64,000 nucleotides of DNA, from NCBI RefSeq assembly GCF_051106095.1, contig NC_135785.1:220901045-220965044 (forward strand), written 5' to 3'. This document shows positions 49,150 to 62,181 of the stretch, piece after piece. The notes below the pieces were generated by a model. The model made no database searches. It was given only the letters and a program-made list of their open reading frames with translations, and was not told the DNA's origin. The stretch comes from Pogona vitticeps. Taxonomy: Eukaryota > Chordata > Lepidosauria > Squamata > Agamidae. Both the position numbers and the translations under genes were made by a program. Every line of letters starts with the position of its first letter. Position 1 is the first letter of the stretch.

Positions 49150-51990
49150 AGCGTTTTGTATATCTCACTTTACAGGATTGTTGTCAGAATAACAAGGTTG
49201 GGGAGAGACATTTTTGTGCTCATCAAAATGGAAGAATACAAATGTAACAGTAAAAATCAGTAAAATGCAAATGGGTCTGGAGAAAGGCCTGTATATAGGG
49301 AATATCCAGCTCAGGGAATATCCAAAGACGCTGACAGTTTTCCTTGACATTGAGTAACAAGGAGCAGTAGAAGTGGGTGTCGTAAGCATATTGGCAGCAC
49401 CTCACTCTAAGGTTCTGAATGAACTCTCCCAGTGGTTTCATATGGATATTAAATAATCTAGGACATTAGATGGAGCCATAAGGAATGCCCTACGCCAAAA
49501 AATCATGGCCTGTGCCATCAGACAGTGTTTTCCCAACATTGTGTTTTTAGATGGATTACAGTACGTTTGCAGTCTGACTCATGCCATTTGTCTTCCAGTG
49601 AGGTTCCAGTCGCTGCCACTTTGGTTTCATTGCTTTCAACTTCTGTTGAAAAAGGAAGCTGAACCAGCTCAGCCGGGGTGGAGCCATGAGGGATGCCACA
49701 GGCCAAAGAATCATGGCCTGTGGCATCAGACAGTGTTTTCCCAACACTGCTTTCTGAGTGTGTCTTGATAAGGAAGGATTCAAACCAGTCTCATACACTG
49801 CCCCAATATCCAACCTGACCCGGTGATCCACGAGGATGCCTCCAGTAGTATTGAAAGCTGCTAAAAGGTTTGGACAAACTAATAAGGTCGTGCTCCCCTT
49901 ATTTAGTCTTCGCCATAAGTCATCTACCAAAGTGACCAAAGCAGTCTCTGTTCCATATCCTGGCTGAAAGCCAAAATGAAGTGGGTTGAGAATCATGTGT
50001 CATCCAAGACTGCCAGAGGCTGGAGAGCTACCCCCTTTTCAGCCATCATAGCCAAAAATGATAAATTTGAGATTGGTCTATAATGAGTAATTTTTTGGTC
50101 AAGGAAAGGGCTTTTATGGCAGCTTCCTTTAGAGACGAAGGGACAGAACCTTCCTTTAAGAAAGTATTTATAACCTATCTTAACAGTGGCATTGGTCCTA
50201 TTTTGATAGATATGATTAGCCAGGAGAAGCAAGGGGCAAGAGAGCAGGGGATAACCTTTGCCTGGCAGCCTGTCCACATCCCCAAGATCTACAAGCTGAA
50301 AAGAATCCCAGCTAGAAGGATTAGCAGTTGCCAAAGTTATATCAGTGTCACCTATCCAATTATGAGAGTCCAGGTTAAGGTGAATCTCATGAACTTTATC
50401 TGCAAAACTTATAGCAGTTAGCTCAAAGTGAGGTTTGGCAGTTCCTCTCTGTTCACTGGTGAAGAAGGCCTTGCAGGGTTTGGAAAGGCATACAGTGGTG
50501 CCTTGCTTAGCGATGTTAATCCGTGCAGCAAAAATCGCTGCTAACCGAAAACATCGCTAAGCAATTTTTAAAAGCCCATAGGAATGCATTGAAACCCCTT
50601 CAATGTGTTCCTATGGGCTTCGCACTCACCTTAAAGCGAAAATCCTCCATACGGCGGCCATTTTTGCTGCCCGGTATGCGAGGAATCCATCTCTAAACAC
50701 AGCGGGCGGCCATGTTTTTTTACCTGGTGGCCATTTTGGAACCACTGATCAGCTGTTGGGAAATCGCTATGTGATGATCGGTAAGCAAAACAGGGTGCCG
50801 ATCATCGCAAAGCGATTTTTTCCCATTTAAAACATCGCAAAGCGATATTTCCCCATTTAAAACATCGCAATGCGATCGCAAAAAAGATCGCAAAAAGTTA
50901 ATTGCTATGTAATTTCGTTGTTAAGCGAGGCACCACTGTAATTGGTCTGCGGTGTGCAGAGGCAATAGTAGGAGAGACATAGGCTTCCTTAGCAGCTTTT
51001 TTCTTTGCAGCATGCAAGGTTCCTCATAACGTGTGTGCCTGCATTAACTTTGCTCCCTCTGCACAGGGCTCCTCCCCCTCTGTGTGCCAACAGCAATAAT
51101 TTTCAGCCCTTTTGGTTGAGGTCATGACAGAACCCCACATGGAATAATTACACATATGCTCAAGGTAAATTAGAACGTTGGTGGTATGCCTTTTTAGATG
51201 GATTACAGTAAGTTTGCAGTCTGACTCATGCCAGTTGTCTTCTAGTGATGTTCCAGTTGCTGCCACTTCGGTTTCATTGCTTTAAACTTCTGTTGAAAAA
51301 GGAATCTGAACCAACTTAACTGGGGTGGGGTGGGGGTGCTTTGGAGCAGTCGTGTCATTTGCCTAAATATTTTTTTAATCCACAGATCAGTCAGGGCTTT
51401 GACAGAACCACCAAGAAATAAAGTAAGAAACTCTTCAAGTACATTCAGGAAACAGGATCCATCAGGTTTCTGTGCAGACCATCTTAATTGGCTCATCATC
51501 CTGCAGAGGTTCACACCAGCTGTCAATCTAAAATTAGCCAGATGGTGATCTGTCCATGACAGTGGAGTCACATGTAACAGATCAACCTTCAAATTACCAA
51601 CTCCACTAATAGAAAATATATCCAAAGTATCCTGCTTCATGCATGGTACCGGCTAATAAATGTCAATAGTTGTCATGGTAGATATGAAATTTTGAGCCAC
51701 TCCTGGCTGAGCAACGTCGATATAAATGTTGAAATCCTCCAGCAAGCCTGGGTAGTCCAACACTAGACCATTGATCACCGCAGACAGCCCAGGAAGGGAG
51801 AGTGTTGGACAGTGGGGCAGTAGAAAGTAAACTGACTCCCAGAACTTCCGCAGGTACCTGTCCACAGCAACATATATTCAGAATGGGCATATTGCTGGAT
51901 AGAACATAGGGTTGGTGAGACTGAATATTCATAGACTGTAGCTATGCTACCTCCCTGCCCTCCAGCCCTAACCTGCGGTACCACAGAGTA
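49150..51990 (-). mobile_element. L2-like LINE with EN and RT, rearranged
   Basis: Minus strand, from the 5' side: endonuclease remnants (LLEDFNIYIDVAQPGVAQNF, 51653-51865; LHVTPLSWTDHHLANF, 51242-51640), then RT pieces (FGFQPGYGTETALVTLVDDL, 49556-49996; RCCQYAYDTHFYCSLL, 49223-49441, where the catalytic YADD has become YAYD). A MITE sits inside at 50493-50938 and there are internal duplications (49546 against 51190; 49500 against 49706). Dead element. Copy A keeps only its last RT piece (23472-23726). Confidence 0.8.
50493..50938. mobile_element. Tigger-like MITE (CAGTGGTGCC family)
   Basis: Terminal inverted repeats CAGTGGTGCCTTGCTTAGCG and CTTAAC-type partner ending GCGAGGCACCACTG, with TA on each side (50491-50492, 50939-50940). 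Palindromic interior with aaaatcgct / gcgatcgcaaaa motifs. No transposase. Confidence 0.92.
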
Positions 51991-52284
51991 GCCTGGTGGA
52001 CATTACTGGGCAAGACAGGCTTCTCCCTTCTCTCAGCCAGGTCTCTTACAACCTAAGACAGTGCTTTTATTCAGAATCAAATCCTAATTGATTAATATTT
52101 TTCTTGCAACTGACTCTTGTAGTAAAGAAGAGGATTTTGGGGCTGAAAGGTCTACTTTCATTGTCACTGTGCCTTTTTTGGCTAGATTCTAACCTGAAAG
52201 GAAGGAAGGACAACAGCCAATGGCTTGCCCTTTCCTTATAACAGGTTAGAATCTCTCACTCTTATCTTTTCCTACCTGTACTTA

Positions 52285-52401
52285 CCGTATTTTTCCATTT
52301 ATAAGATGACCCCCTTTCCTAAGCCCCCAAATTAGAAAGTTGCTGCCTTCCCTGTACAAAGCGATCCCTTTTTTTTTTGTTTTATACACGGAAAAATACG
52401 G
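52285..52401. mobile_element. MITE, CCRTATTTTTC family
   Basis: 117 bp, CCGTATTTTTCC to GGAAAAATACGG, flanked by TA. It sits just past the right end of duplication copy B. Confidence 0.9.
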
Positions 52402-53489
52402 TATTTGAAAAAATGGTTCCTACACTCTCTTCATGTTTCCACATTCCCAGATACATCCTACTGGCCATAAAGATTAAGGCATGGCAGTAAGTTTAAGTAA
52501 AGAAGGAAGGAAGGAAGGAAGAAAGAATGTAAGAAAGAAAGACACCACCCCATTCTTGCAAGACTACTATTCTGGGCAGATTAACAACAAATTAAAACAT
52601 ATGTTAAGCAATCAATAAACAATAAGATTAAAACATGTAACAGCATAAAAATAATAATCTCTTTTAAAGCCACTCTTTTTAATCCCCATAAGTGGCTATC
52701 CCAAAAGGGGAGCTCTTATCAGGTCACCTTGGTAATGGTGGGCCTTGTCCTTCACCAATCTAACTGATATCCTAGTCTCCAGAGGTGGAGGAATTCCAGA
52801 TGGGTCAGAGTGCAATTGCTGGCTGCAGAGCAGCTGACTCACAGCAGCAGAAGGGGCCTGGTCCTATGACACACTGAACTGAAGGTTACATAGGTAGGTG
52901 TTCTCCAGAGAAGAGCAACCATTAGATGACAGAACAGCTGCCATACACCACCTTCCCTTGGAATAGATGGCAGTGCTTCTGTTCCTGGATGTGTAGCCTA
53001 CTGCAGGACACAAAAAATGTAGTAGTTCCAACCCTGTGATGAAATCTACTAAAGAGCATAAGAGATTAATTTAATTCGGTGCTTGGTGTTTACCTGCAGT
53101 TGTTGTAAACACCAAGAGACATTTTATTTTTAGTCAGAAACAGCAGATAGTGTTACGAAATCTTTGCTGTTTACTCCTGAGGAGGTGGCTTGCTAAAACA
53201 GTCACCTGTGCCCTTAAATCTTGGAAGCCCACAACTGGAAATAAAAGGAACTATAACCAGATGTTACAGTTAAATCAGGTCATGCTTTATGTCTGCTTGA
53301 ATAATGAAAATGGACAATTATGGCAGCTTCACAGAGATATAATCTATTTCCCGAGCCAAGTTCTGAAATTGGGCCTCAGTCTGTCAGCTTAACTACTATT
53401 AACTTGCTACCAATCTGCCAAGAAAGTCATAGTGACCTTTAAACAATCTACTATTTCTTATATTTTGATAAACGTATTTCATTTCACCC

Positions 53490-54290
53490 CCTCTGACCCC
53501 CCGGGTGAGTCTAAAGGTTCCTGGAACACACCATAGGACCCTTTGGGGGCTCACCCCGGCCCCCCTCGCTCGGTCAGAGGGTTCGAATTTGCCACCTTCT
53601 GGGACTCTTTTGAGGCTTGGACGTGGTGGAGCTGCGGGTTAAACCGCAGAAGCCTGCTGCAGGGTCAGAAGACCAAGCAGTCGTAAGATCGAATCCACAT
53701 GACGGAGTGAACACCCATCGCTTGTCCCAGCTCCCGCCAACCTAACGGTTCGAAAGCATGCAAATGCAAGTAGATTAATAGGGACCACTTTAGTGGGACG
53801 GTAAGTGTTCCATGTCTAAGTTGCACTGGCCATGTGACCACGGAAGATTGTCTTCGGACAAAAACGCTGGCTCTATGGCTTGGAAACGGGGATGAGCACC
53901 GCCCCCTAGAGTTGAACACGACTGGACAAAAATTGTCAAGGGGAACCTTTACCTTTACTTAAGTTTCAGAAGAGTCCCTGAAGGTGGCGATTTTGCCCCT
54001 TCTGACCCCCGGGGGGCAGGGTGAGTCTCTAAAGGGTCCTGGAACACACCCTAGGACCCTTTGGAGGTTCACCCTGCCCCCCCGGACCAGAGGGGGCAAA
54101 ATCGCCACCTTCTGGGACTCTTGAGGCTTGGGAAGCTTCAGAAGAGTCCCTGAAGGTGGCGATTCCGCCCCCTCTGGTCCCGGGGGGGGGCAGGGTGAGC
54201 CTCCAGAGGGTCCTGGAACACAACCTAGGACCCTTTGGAGGCTCCCTCCACCCACTATGGGGCCAGAGGGGGCTAGGGTGTGTTCCATAA
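53490..54290. repeat. GC-rich palindromic repeat with nested SINE
   Basis: Units such as gtccctgaaggtggcgattt and ggtcctggaacacaccctag alternate with their own reverse complements (aaatcgccaccttctgggac, ctaggaccctttggaggttc), giving palindromes of about 150 bp repeated at least twice (53965-54120, 54125-54270). A further partial unit lies at 53490-53620, cut off by the SINE at 53622-53958. Transposon class unknown. Confidence 0.75.
53622..53958 (+). mobile_element. tRNA-derived SINE (family 1), plus
   Basis: Starts gtggtggagctgcgggttaa, has an imperfect B box (gatcgaatcc), then atgcaaatgcaagtagatta, tggccatgtgaccacggaag, and ends gtcaaggggaacctttacct. Same family as 14937-15274, better preserved. 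Confidence 0.85.
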
Positions 54291-54312
54291 GACGGACCTC
54301 TCCGTAAGGCTC

Positions 54313-54376
54313 ACCAAATTTTTAGGAGAAGAAAACAGATTAATTTTTCCCTGTTTTCTTCTCCTAAAAATTTGGT
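54313..54376. repeat. hairpin, internal part of a MITE
   Basis: Perfect arms of about 26 bp (accaaatttttaggagaaga and complement) around a 12-bp loop. The same accaattttttaggagaaga motif is inside the MITE at 55203-55368, so this is probably a fragment of that family. Confidence 0.75.
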
Positions 54377-54769
54377 ACATCTTGAGGAAGATGGTTTACC
54401 ACTGAAAATTAGCTGGCAATTTGTACAGTATTTAGTGGTCTAATAAAGGTATCATTTGCCCTTACATCTATAAATAGTGGAATAGAGGAGAATGTGGGTG
54501 GAGGGAAAGCATGAAAAGGAGAAAGATGTTTGAATGGATCTTGAAGAAGGAAAGGGATGACAGGAGATGCCACACATACCTGCTGCTTGTAAGGAAACTT
54601 GGGCCAAGAGAATGTGGCCTTCAGCTTTAAAAATGTTCCTCATCCTGATATACATGGACACATTTGGTGTTATATTTTGTCAAGTAGCATCTGACTTACA
54701 GTGATGCTGTAAGGGCTTTGAAGAAATAGGAGATATTCAAGAAGTGATTGTCTTGTGTATGTCTTAAAC

Positions 54770-55050
54770 CAGTGGTCCCCAACCTTTTCTGAACCACGGA
54801 CCAGTTGGGGAGGGCAGGGTGTGTGTGGAGGCATGGCACCCTCATGCTTGCGGATGGGCGAGGCACACTCGTGAATGTGTGGATGGGCGGGGCACTCTTG
54901 TGGGTGCACGGGGCACCCGTGTGGGTGAGTGGGCCGTGCGTGTGTGTGGGGTGTGGGGGGAATGTGGGGTGGTGGTGGGAGATCTGTCTCTGCGGCCCAG
55001 TCCTGCCATGGACTGGCACTGGGCTGCAGACTGGGGGTTGAGGACCCCTG
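54770..55050. mobile_element. hAT-type MITE
   Basis: CAGTGGTCCCCAACCTTT to GGTTGAGGACCCCTG, with 8-bp target duplications TCTTAAAC (54762-54769) and TCTTAAAT (55051-55058). GT-rich interior. Confidence 0.88.
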
Positions 55051-55202
55051 TCTTAAATAATGAGTTTAAGAAACCCGCTGGTTGACTTTTCCATTAGGAC
55101 CACCAGGTTTTACATTCTATTTTTCCAGTTTTTTATGAAGAGATTGTGACTCCTCTTATAGTTTTGTAGTATTTCTAGATCTTCAGCTAAATGCATAAAA
55201 TA

Positions 55203-55368
55203 CCGTATTTTTCGCTCCATAAGACGCACCTTTCCATAAGACGCACCAATTTTTTAGGAGAAGAAAACAGGAAAATATAATCTGTTTTCTTAGCTCCATA
55301 AGACGCACAGACTTTCCACACCCCTGTTTTGTGGGAAAAAAGTGAGTCTTATGGTGCAAAAAATACAG
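55203..55368. mobile_element. MITE, CCRTATTTTTC family
   Basis: 166 bp, CCGTATTTTTCGCTCCATAA to the inverse ending AAAAAATACAG, flanked by TA (55201-55202, 55369-55370). Contains ccataagacgcac repeats. Confidence 0.88.
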
Positions 55369-56287
55369 TAGATTTTTATTTGCTTCAGTAAAAAGAGACA
55401 AAATCATATTGATTGTGGGGGGAGTTAATTGACTGTTTTCTAAGAATTCTTCACATGCCTAATTCAGGGTTTTCCTTGCTTCTTGCAAGTGAAGATTTTG
55501 AAATGCTTATGCAAGGGATCCTGCACCCGATCAGTAGTATAGAAAAATGCTAGGCAAGAAACATTCACATAATGAGGCTGGTTTTTGCATCAAAAATTCT
55601 GAAATCTAACTTACTACTACTACTTTCTTCTGTGTCTAGTTTGACAGAGCAGTGGTTCTTCAGCTCCAGATCTGCAGAGGTACCAAAGAAGCATTGTGCT
55701 TGGATTGTTACAGAGAGTCTTAAGGAGCCATAGTATTGGCCTGTTTTAAATTAGATTTAAATACCATTGAAGTAGTGATATTGAACGTAAATTTTATCTG
55801 AAGCTACAGACAACCTCTGGAATTTAATGTAGTTACTGCTAAACTTATAGGCTAATTGACTGATTCTGTGTAAGGCAGCATTCTGTGTTTTAGTAGCTTG
55901 CCACTGGTGTTCATTGCCTATTCCATGTATCCATTATTTCTCATCATTCAATTTCAGCCACTGTTTTTCTTGAAACATGAGGAAGCATAGTGGCTTGAAG
56001 TTCCACCGGAGGCTTCTCCTGTTATAACCTAATCTGAGGTTTCATGTTCTGTTTCCGACTACCAGTACTTCACTTGTGCTATCATGTATATCTTATTGTA
56101 AATGTGCAAATCTGGGAGGCTCAAATAATGATATGGCTATTTAGAATAGGTATTATCACCATGCCTCTGGTTCCCTTAGGAATTTCTTGAAGAGTTGACC
56201 TATTTGTCTAAAATATTTCTGAAGTATTGTGGAGGGTAGACCTGTGTGGATATAGTCTTGATAGAATGTGCATTTGAGGGGTGTGTA

Positions 56288-57905
<1,618 letters not shown>

Positions 57906-58359
57906 TATTTTGTCCTCAAGACTTATTATAGCTCTGACCAGTTGGTTAATTCCATCCTTATTTGGATTAGTAGTGGTGGGGGAAAAGAGGTTTTTTTTGG
58001 TTCCACTTTAGTACACTCAGTTAAAGGTAGTGAGATTAATAAAGATTAAATTCAGAATATGAATTCTTCATTTGGGATCTATGTCCACCATCCATCTGTA
58101 TGTCCTCTTTTCCAGTTATGATGAATTACATGGCATGCAGTGAGAATGCTGAAAATTGTCTGCTTGTTGACATATGTTTTTGGAGGAGCGGTGTTGTTTT
58201 GCAGTTGTCTTTTAGCTCATGTCCAAATTGGACAGGTCTCTGTTTTCAGGATTGCTTCAGATCATTTGGATGGAACCAAACATACTGTCTTTAAATTTGC
58301 TCTTTAAAACTAGTGTGTATTAGTGCATGTGTGGTTCTTTTCTTGTCTGGATTCTGCCT

Positions 58360-58800
58360 CCTTCCCTATGCTGTCAGCCATTGTATATGTAGCTCCAGGC
58401 TCCCTCTTCCCCACCATTGATCTGCAAACCCTGAATGTGAGGGCAAAGCAAAGTCAGCATTCTGCCCTGAGGTGGAGATGACTGTATAGCATCTACCAGT
58501 GAAGAGAAGAGTGTTTTTGAAGGATCTGTAGTTGTTTGCATACCTGCTGCCTTTACTTCCCCTGGTGAAATGTGGCCTGTAGATGAAGAATTGGGTCGTC
58601 CTTCCCTGTGCTGGGAGTCTTCTTCTGTGTAGTTCTAGGTTCCCTATTCCCCACCCTTGGCCTGTAACATTTGTGTGTGGGAGAAGGGTATAAGGACGGA
58701 GGTCTTGTAGAGTGGGGCTGCTGCTGCTGGGTTTGCTGCCAAAGGTACTGAACTTGTCCATGTAGGTGCATGTACCTGTTTTGGGATTTCGATTTAGAGA
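58360..58800. repeat. imperfect 240-bp direct repeat, possible LINE 5' region
   Basis: A block at 58363-58445 (cttccctatgctgtcagcca, gctccaggctccctcttccc) reappears about 240 bp later (cttccctgtgctgggagtct, ttctaggttccctattcccc). It may be the 5' region of an L2-like LINE whose endonuclease remnant follows at about 59.9-60.1 kb. Low certainty. Confidence 0.4.
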
Positions 58801-59138
58801 AACATCAAGGTGAGGGCTAGATACGCTACTGAAGAAAGGGGAATAGGGAGGAACCCAAGCTTATTTTCCCATTTGCCTATGTTTGTTACTGTTGTGGAGG
58901 TCATTGTTTGCAGGCAGGGGGATATGCTTCCAAAAGAGGGAGGGTTGTCAAGAGGACAGAGAGTAGTCATTGTGACTACAGAAAGGAGATGAGATATTTA
59001 ATAGGAGAACAACTTTGTTTTTATGGGGCAGAGGTGAGGAGTAGGCTGATGATTTTCTTGAAATTGCCTTCTAGTTCAGATAACCTAGGTGGCAGATTCC
59101 TGGATTGAAGATGTAGGTAGGTGCTGTTAAATGCTATA
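58801..59138. other. intronic, nothing recognised
   Basis: No gene or clear repeat is seen. Confidence 0.45.
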
Positions 59139-59644
59139 CAGTGGGGTCTTGACTTAAGAACGGCTTGAGTTAAGAACATTTTGACTTAAGAACCACTCTC
59201 ATAGGAAAATATTGACTTGACTTACATACTTAGATTTGAGTTAAGAACTGAAAAAAAACCCACGTGGGAGGCAGGGAAAGTGCAAAATTTGAACTTTCAG
59301 TTAACTGTTGGCCAGTGAAAAGGGTGCCTGTCTGCTTCTTAACGCCTCCCAGCGTTTAGAGAGTGGATTGGGAGTCTTCAGACTGCCTGGTACTGCCTGG
59401 ACTGTATTTTCCCTGCCTTCCCTGAACCTTTCTTGACCTAAGAAAAAAAGAAACAAAATATCCCCCTCTAGTGGTCGAAGGCAGAATAGCAACTTCCCAT
59501 TAGTTTCTATGGATGGAAAATAGCAGATACGGATCAAATGGTTTTCAATGCATTCCTATGGGAAATGCAGATTTGACCTGAGAACTTTTTGACTTGAGAA
59601 CCGCCTTCCAATACGGATTAAGTTCTCAAGTCAAGACCCCACTG
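59139..59644. mobile_element. Tigger-like MITE (CAGTGGGGTC family)
   Basis: 506 bp, CAGTGGGGTCTTGACTTAAG to CTTGAGAACC...CAAGTCAAGACCCCACTG, flanked by TA. Internal direct/inverted copies of ttgacttaagaac. Second family member at 61451-62181. Confidence 0.93.
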
Positions 59645-59649
59645 TATTG

Positions 59650-60160
59650 GTGAAGGGTGAGATCACAATCATTCAGAATCTGATCATGGATGAATACACT
59701 GGCTTGGCTTGTGTTTTAGAAACCAGGCCTGATTAAGCTGGAGTGTGGGTGTGTCAGTCTCTTTTAGTTTTGCCTGTGTTGGTTCTCTATACAGCACCAA
59801 GCAAGACCTGGAGTGGGCGTAGAACAGAGTTGCAGTAATGTGTTGAGATTCTGTCCCGCTCACCAGGTGCCGTGTTCTGCCGTCTATTGGGTTTGAGTAT
59901 GTGCACTTGAAAGTGGGTGCTTGAGACAGAATAGGGATTATCTTAGTGTATTGTCATCCTGCTACATGGCAGCCTCTTTACCTATAGTGGTTTCAGTGCT
60001 GGTGTTGGAGTCCTCTTAGTTTGTCCCGCTGGACAACTTCAACATCTATGCTGAGGCCACCTTATTGGGAATTGTGATACTATTTAAAGAGGGAACATAG
60101 TTTTGCAGTTTTAGTAAAATCCAAAGCTTTTGTTTATCTTGGGTGGGAGTGAACCCCATT
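59650..60160 (+). mobile_element. L2-like LINE endonuclease remnant
   Basis: Plus-strand frame pieces include VPLDNFNIYAEA (about 60024-60060), matching the GDFNIHxDA motif of L2-type AP endonucleases. The same motif appears in the LINE at 49150-51990 (EDFNIYIDVA). Strongly decayed, no RT. Confidence 0.5.
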
Positions 60161-60637
60161 CTTCAATCTCCTTTCTCAACATTTATTTAATTACTGATGT
60201 AAGGATCAGGTTGGCTTCATTTCTACTAATGGCAGCTCTTTAATTGATTATTGAGTGCTCTGTAACCATTCCTCAATCATTAGAAGGCATTTAACTTTGT
60301 AGTATTTGCTAGCATTGTTACTTATGGGTGCCATTGCTGGTTCCTATTGGTCAACACAACTTTTTGGTAAATATATAATGATCAAATTATTTAGACATGT
60401 GTGATCAAGCTTACAGAGTGTCCCAGTTTTCAGAGAAGATGGAAATGACAAACATATTGTGAGTAGATAAGCTATGTGCATAATTTTTCCACACCTCTTT
60501 GACCCCATTTGACAGATTGTTTCTTTTGGGTTGTTAAACTTGTAGCGTGTATCTTGCCTATCTTTAATATACCAGCATTTCATTCTGAATTTACTATAAA
60601 GAGCCTAGTATTCTGATTTTTGTGGTGTTCTTCATAG

Positions 60638-60798
60638 TCCAGGTTTCAGCTGTGGACATCTACACGCCAGGAGAACTCTCTGTGGAGAATGGGACAGAGG
60701 CAAAGCTTCCATGTACTTTTGCATCATCAGAAGTGATCAGCAGTGCAGCTTCCGTCACCTGGAGCTTTCAAGCAGAGGGATCGACTACATCTGTTTCG
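60638..60798 (+). CDS. MPZL1: MPZL1 exon 2 (Ig-V, first half)
   Basis: 161 bases, phase 1 in and phase 0 out, between TTCATAG and GTAAGA. Encodes QVSAVDIYTPGELSVENGTE, the first Ig cysteine (LPCTF), and SVTWSFQAEGSTTSVS. Human MPZL1 at this place reads VSALEVYTP, NGT and SVSWSFQPEG (from memory), so orthology is clear. The NGT is a glycosylation sequon. A second acceptor AG at 60648-60649 is also phase-compatible and would drop four residues (QVSA; codon at the join becomes TCT), but the upstream one keeps the conserved VSA. The domain mediates surface adhesion; MPZL1 is also known as the concanavalin A receptor PZR. Confidence 0.93.
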
Positions 60799-60823
60799 GT
60801 AAGAGGTTGTGAAGAAACTTGTA

Positions 60824-61430
60824 CAGTGGTGCCTCGCAGAACGGACGCCTCGTAGAGCGATGAATTCGCTCTACGGGGCCGTTTTTGCGATTGCAAATGC
60901 GATCGCAAAACAGTGCCCGTATAGGCGGGAAATCGCAGAGCAAAGGTTGGTTAGCTCCTCGCTTACCGACCTTTGCTTTGCGACCCGACAATCAGCTGTT
61001 CCGCGGCTTCAAAATGGCCACTGGAACAGCCGAAAGGGGCCGGGGCGCAGCGTTTTCGCGCCCTTGGTAAGCAAGGGGAGAGCGCAAAAACGCTGCGCGC
61101 AGCCATTTCGGGGCTTCCGGCAGCGTTTTCGCGCCCTCCCCTTGCTTACCAAGGGCGCAAAAACGCTGCGCCCTGGCCCCTTTCGGCTGTTCCGGCGACC
61201 ATTTTGGACCCGCTGGATAGCTGATCGCAGCCATTTTCGCGCCCTCGTTCTGTGAGGGGAGGGCGCAAAAATGGCTGCCGGCATCGCTGTACGGTAAGTA
61301 AACGTGCCGATTGGAACGCATTAAACTACGTTTAATGGGTTTCAATGGCTTTTTTACTTCTGTACAGCGATGTTTCACACAGCGAGGGTTAATCCGGAAC
61401 AGATTAACCTCGCTGTGCGAGGCACCACTG
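60824..61430. mobile_element. Tigger-like MITE (CAGTGGTGCC family)
   Basis: 607 bp, CAGTGGTGCCTCGCAGAACG to its inverse ending GTGCGAGGCACCACTG, TA on both sides. The interior is a long palindrome built from aaaacgctgcgc and ttcaaaatggcc blocks. It starts only 26 bp after the exon 2 splice donor. Confidence 0.95.
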
Positions 61431-61450
61431 TATTTCTAGAAAAGCTTGTA

Positions 61451-62181
61451 CAGTGGGGTCTCGACTTACGAACGTAATCCGTATTGGAAGGCGGTTCGTA
61501 GGTTGAAAAGTTCGTAGGTTGAATCTGCATTTCCCATAGGAATGCATTAAAAACCATTTAATCTGTATCTGCTCTTTTCCGTCCATAGAAACTAATGGGA
61601 AGCTGCTATTCTGCCTTCTGCCACTAGAGGGGGATATTTTCTTTTTTTCCTTAGGTCAAGAAAAGTTCAGGAAAGGAGGGGGGAGGCAGGGAACAGTTTT
61701 AAAAGCACTTTTGAAATCTTTTTTTCAACGAAGCCAATTCTAAAGCAGCTTTAAAGCATGTTGTGCTGATTTTTTCAGCACAAAGACACACAGGCAGGCT
61801 TTTTAGGTGCTGAGCAAGCCTCCCCAAGCCTCTTCAGAGCCAGTCGATCAGCTGTTAGGCGGGGAGAGGAGGGGGCAGGAGCAGAGAAAAGCACAAAATG
61901 GCTGACAGGCTCCCTTCTGGGTGTCGGCTTTTATCTGTTTGCTGCTCTTTTTCCTGCAGTTCAGGGGCTACTAAGGCCTGGTAAGTGACTTTCTTTTATT
62001 TACTTTTAAGTTTCTGACCTTTTTTCCCCCTCCAGAAGCCTCTAAGGGGAGGGAGGGGGCACTTTTTTTCCTGTTCGCAACTCGAGGGAAGTTCTTATGT
62101 TGAGTATGTAATTTCCTATTGGGCGGGTTCGTAAGTCGGAAAGTTCATATGTAGAACCGTTCGTAAGTCGAGACCCCACTG
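61451..62181. mobile_element. Tigger-like MITE (CAGTGGGGTC family)
   Basis: 731 bp, CAGTGGGGTCTCGACTTACG to CGTAAGTCGAGACCCCACTG, flanked by TA. Internal ttcgtaggttgaa repeats. No transposase. Confidence 0.95.

Larger units (their letters stand above)
41840..52265 (+). repeat. segmental duplication copy B
   Basis: Counterpart of copy A (20441-23955), same orientation, about 21.4 kb apart at their left ends. It begins about 275 bp downstream of MPZL1 exon 1 and keeps an intact L2-like LINE and several insertions that are missing from copy A. It retains many CpGs that read TG or CA in copy A. Confidence 0.9.

Noticed and set aside
60809-61378. Long frames on both strands, up to 148 codons
   Set aside because: They lie wholly inside the palindromic MITE at 60824-61430; open frames on both strands are a by-product of its GC-rich inverted structure.
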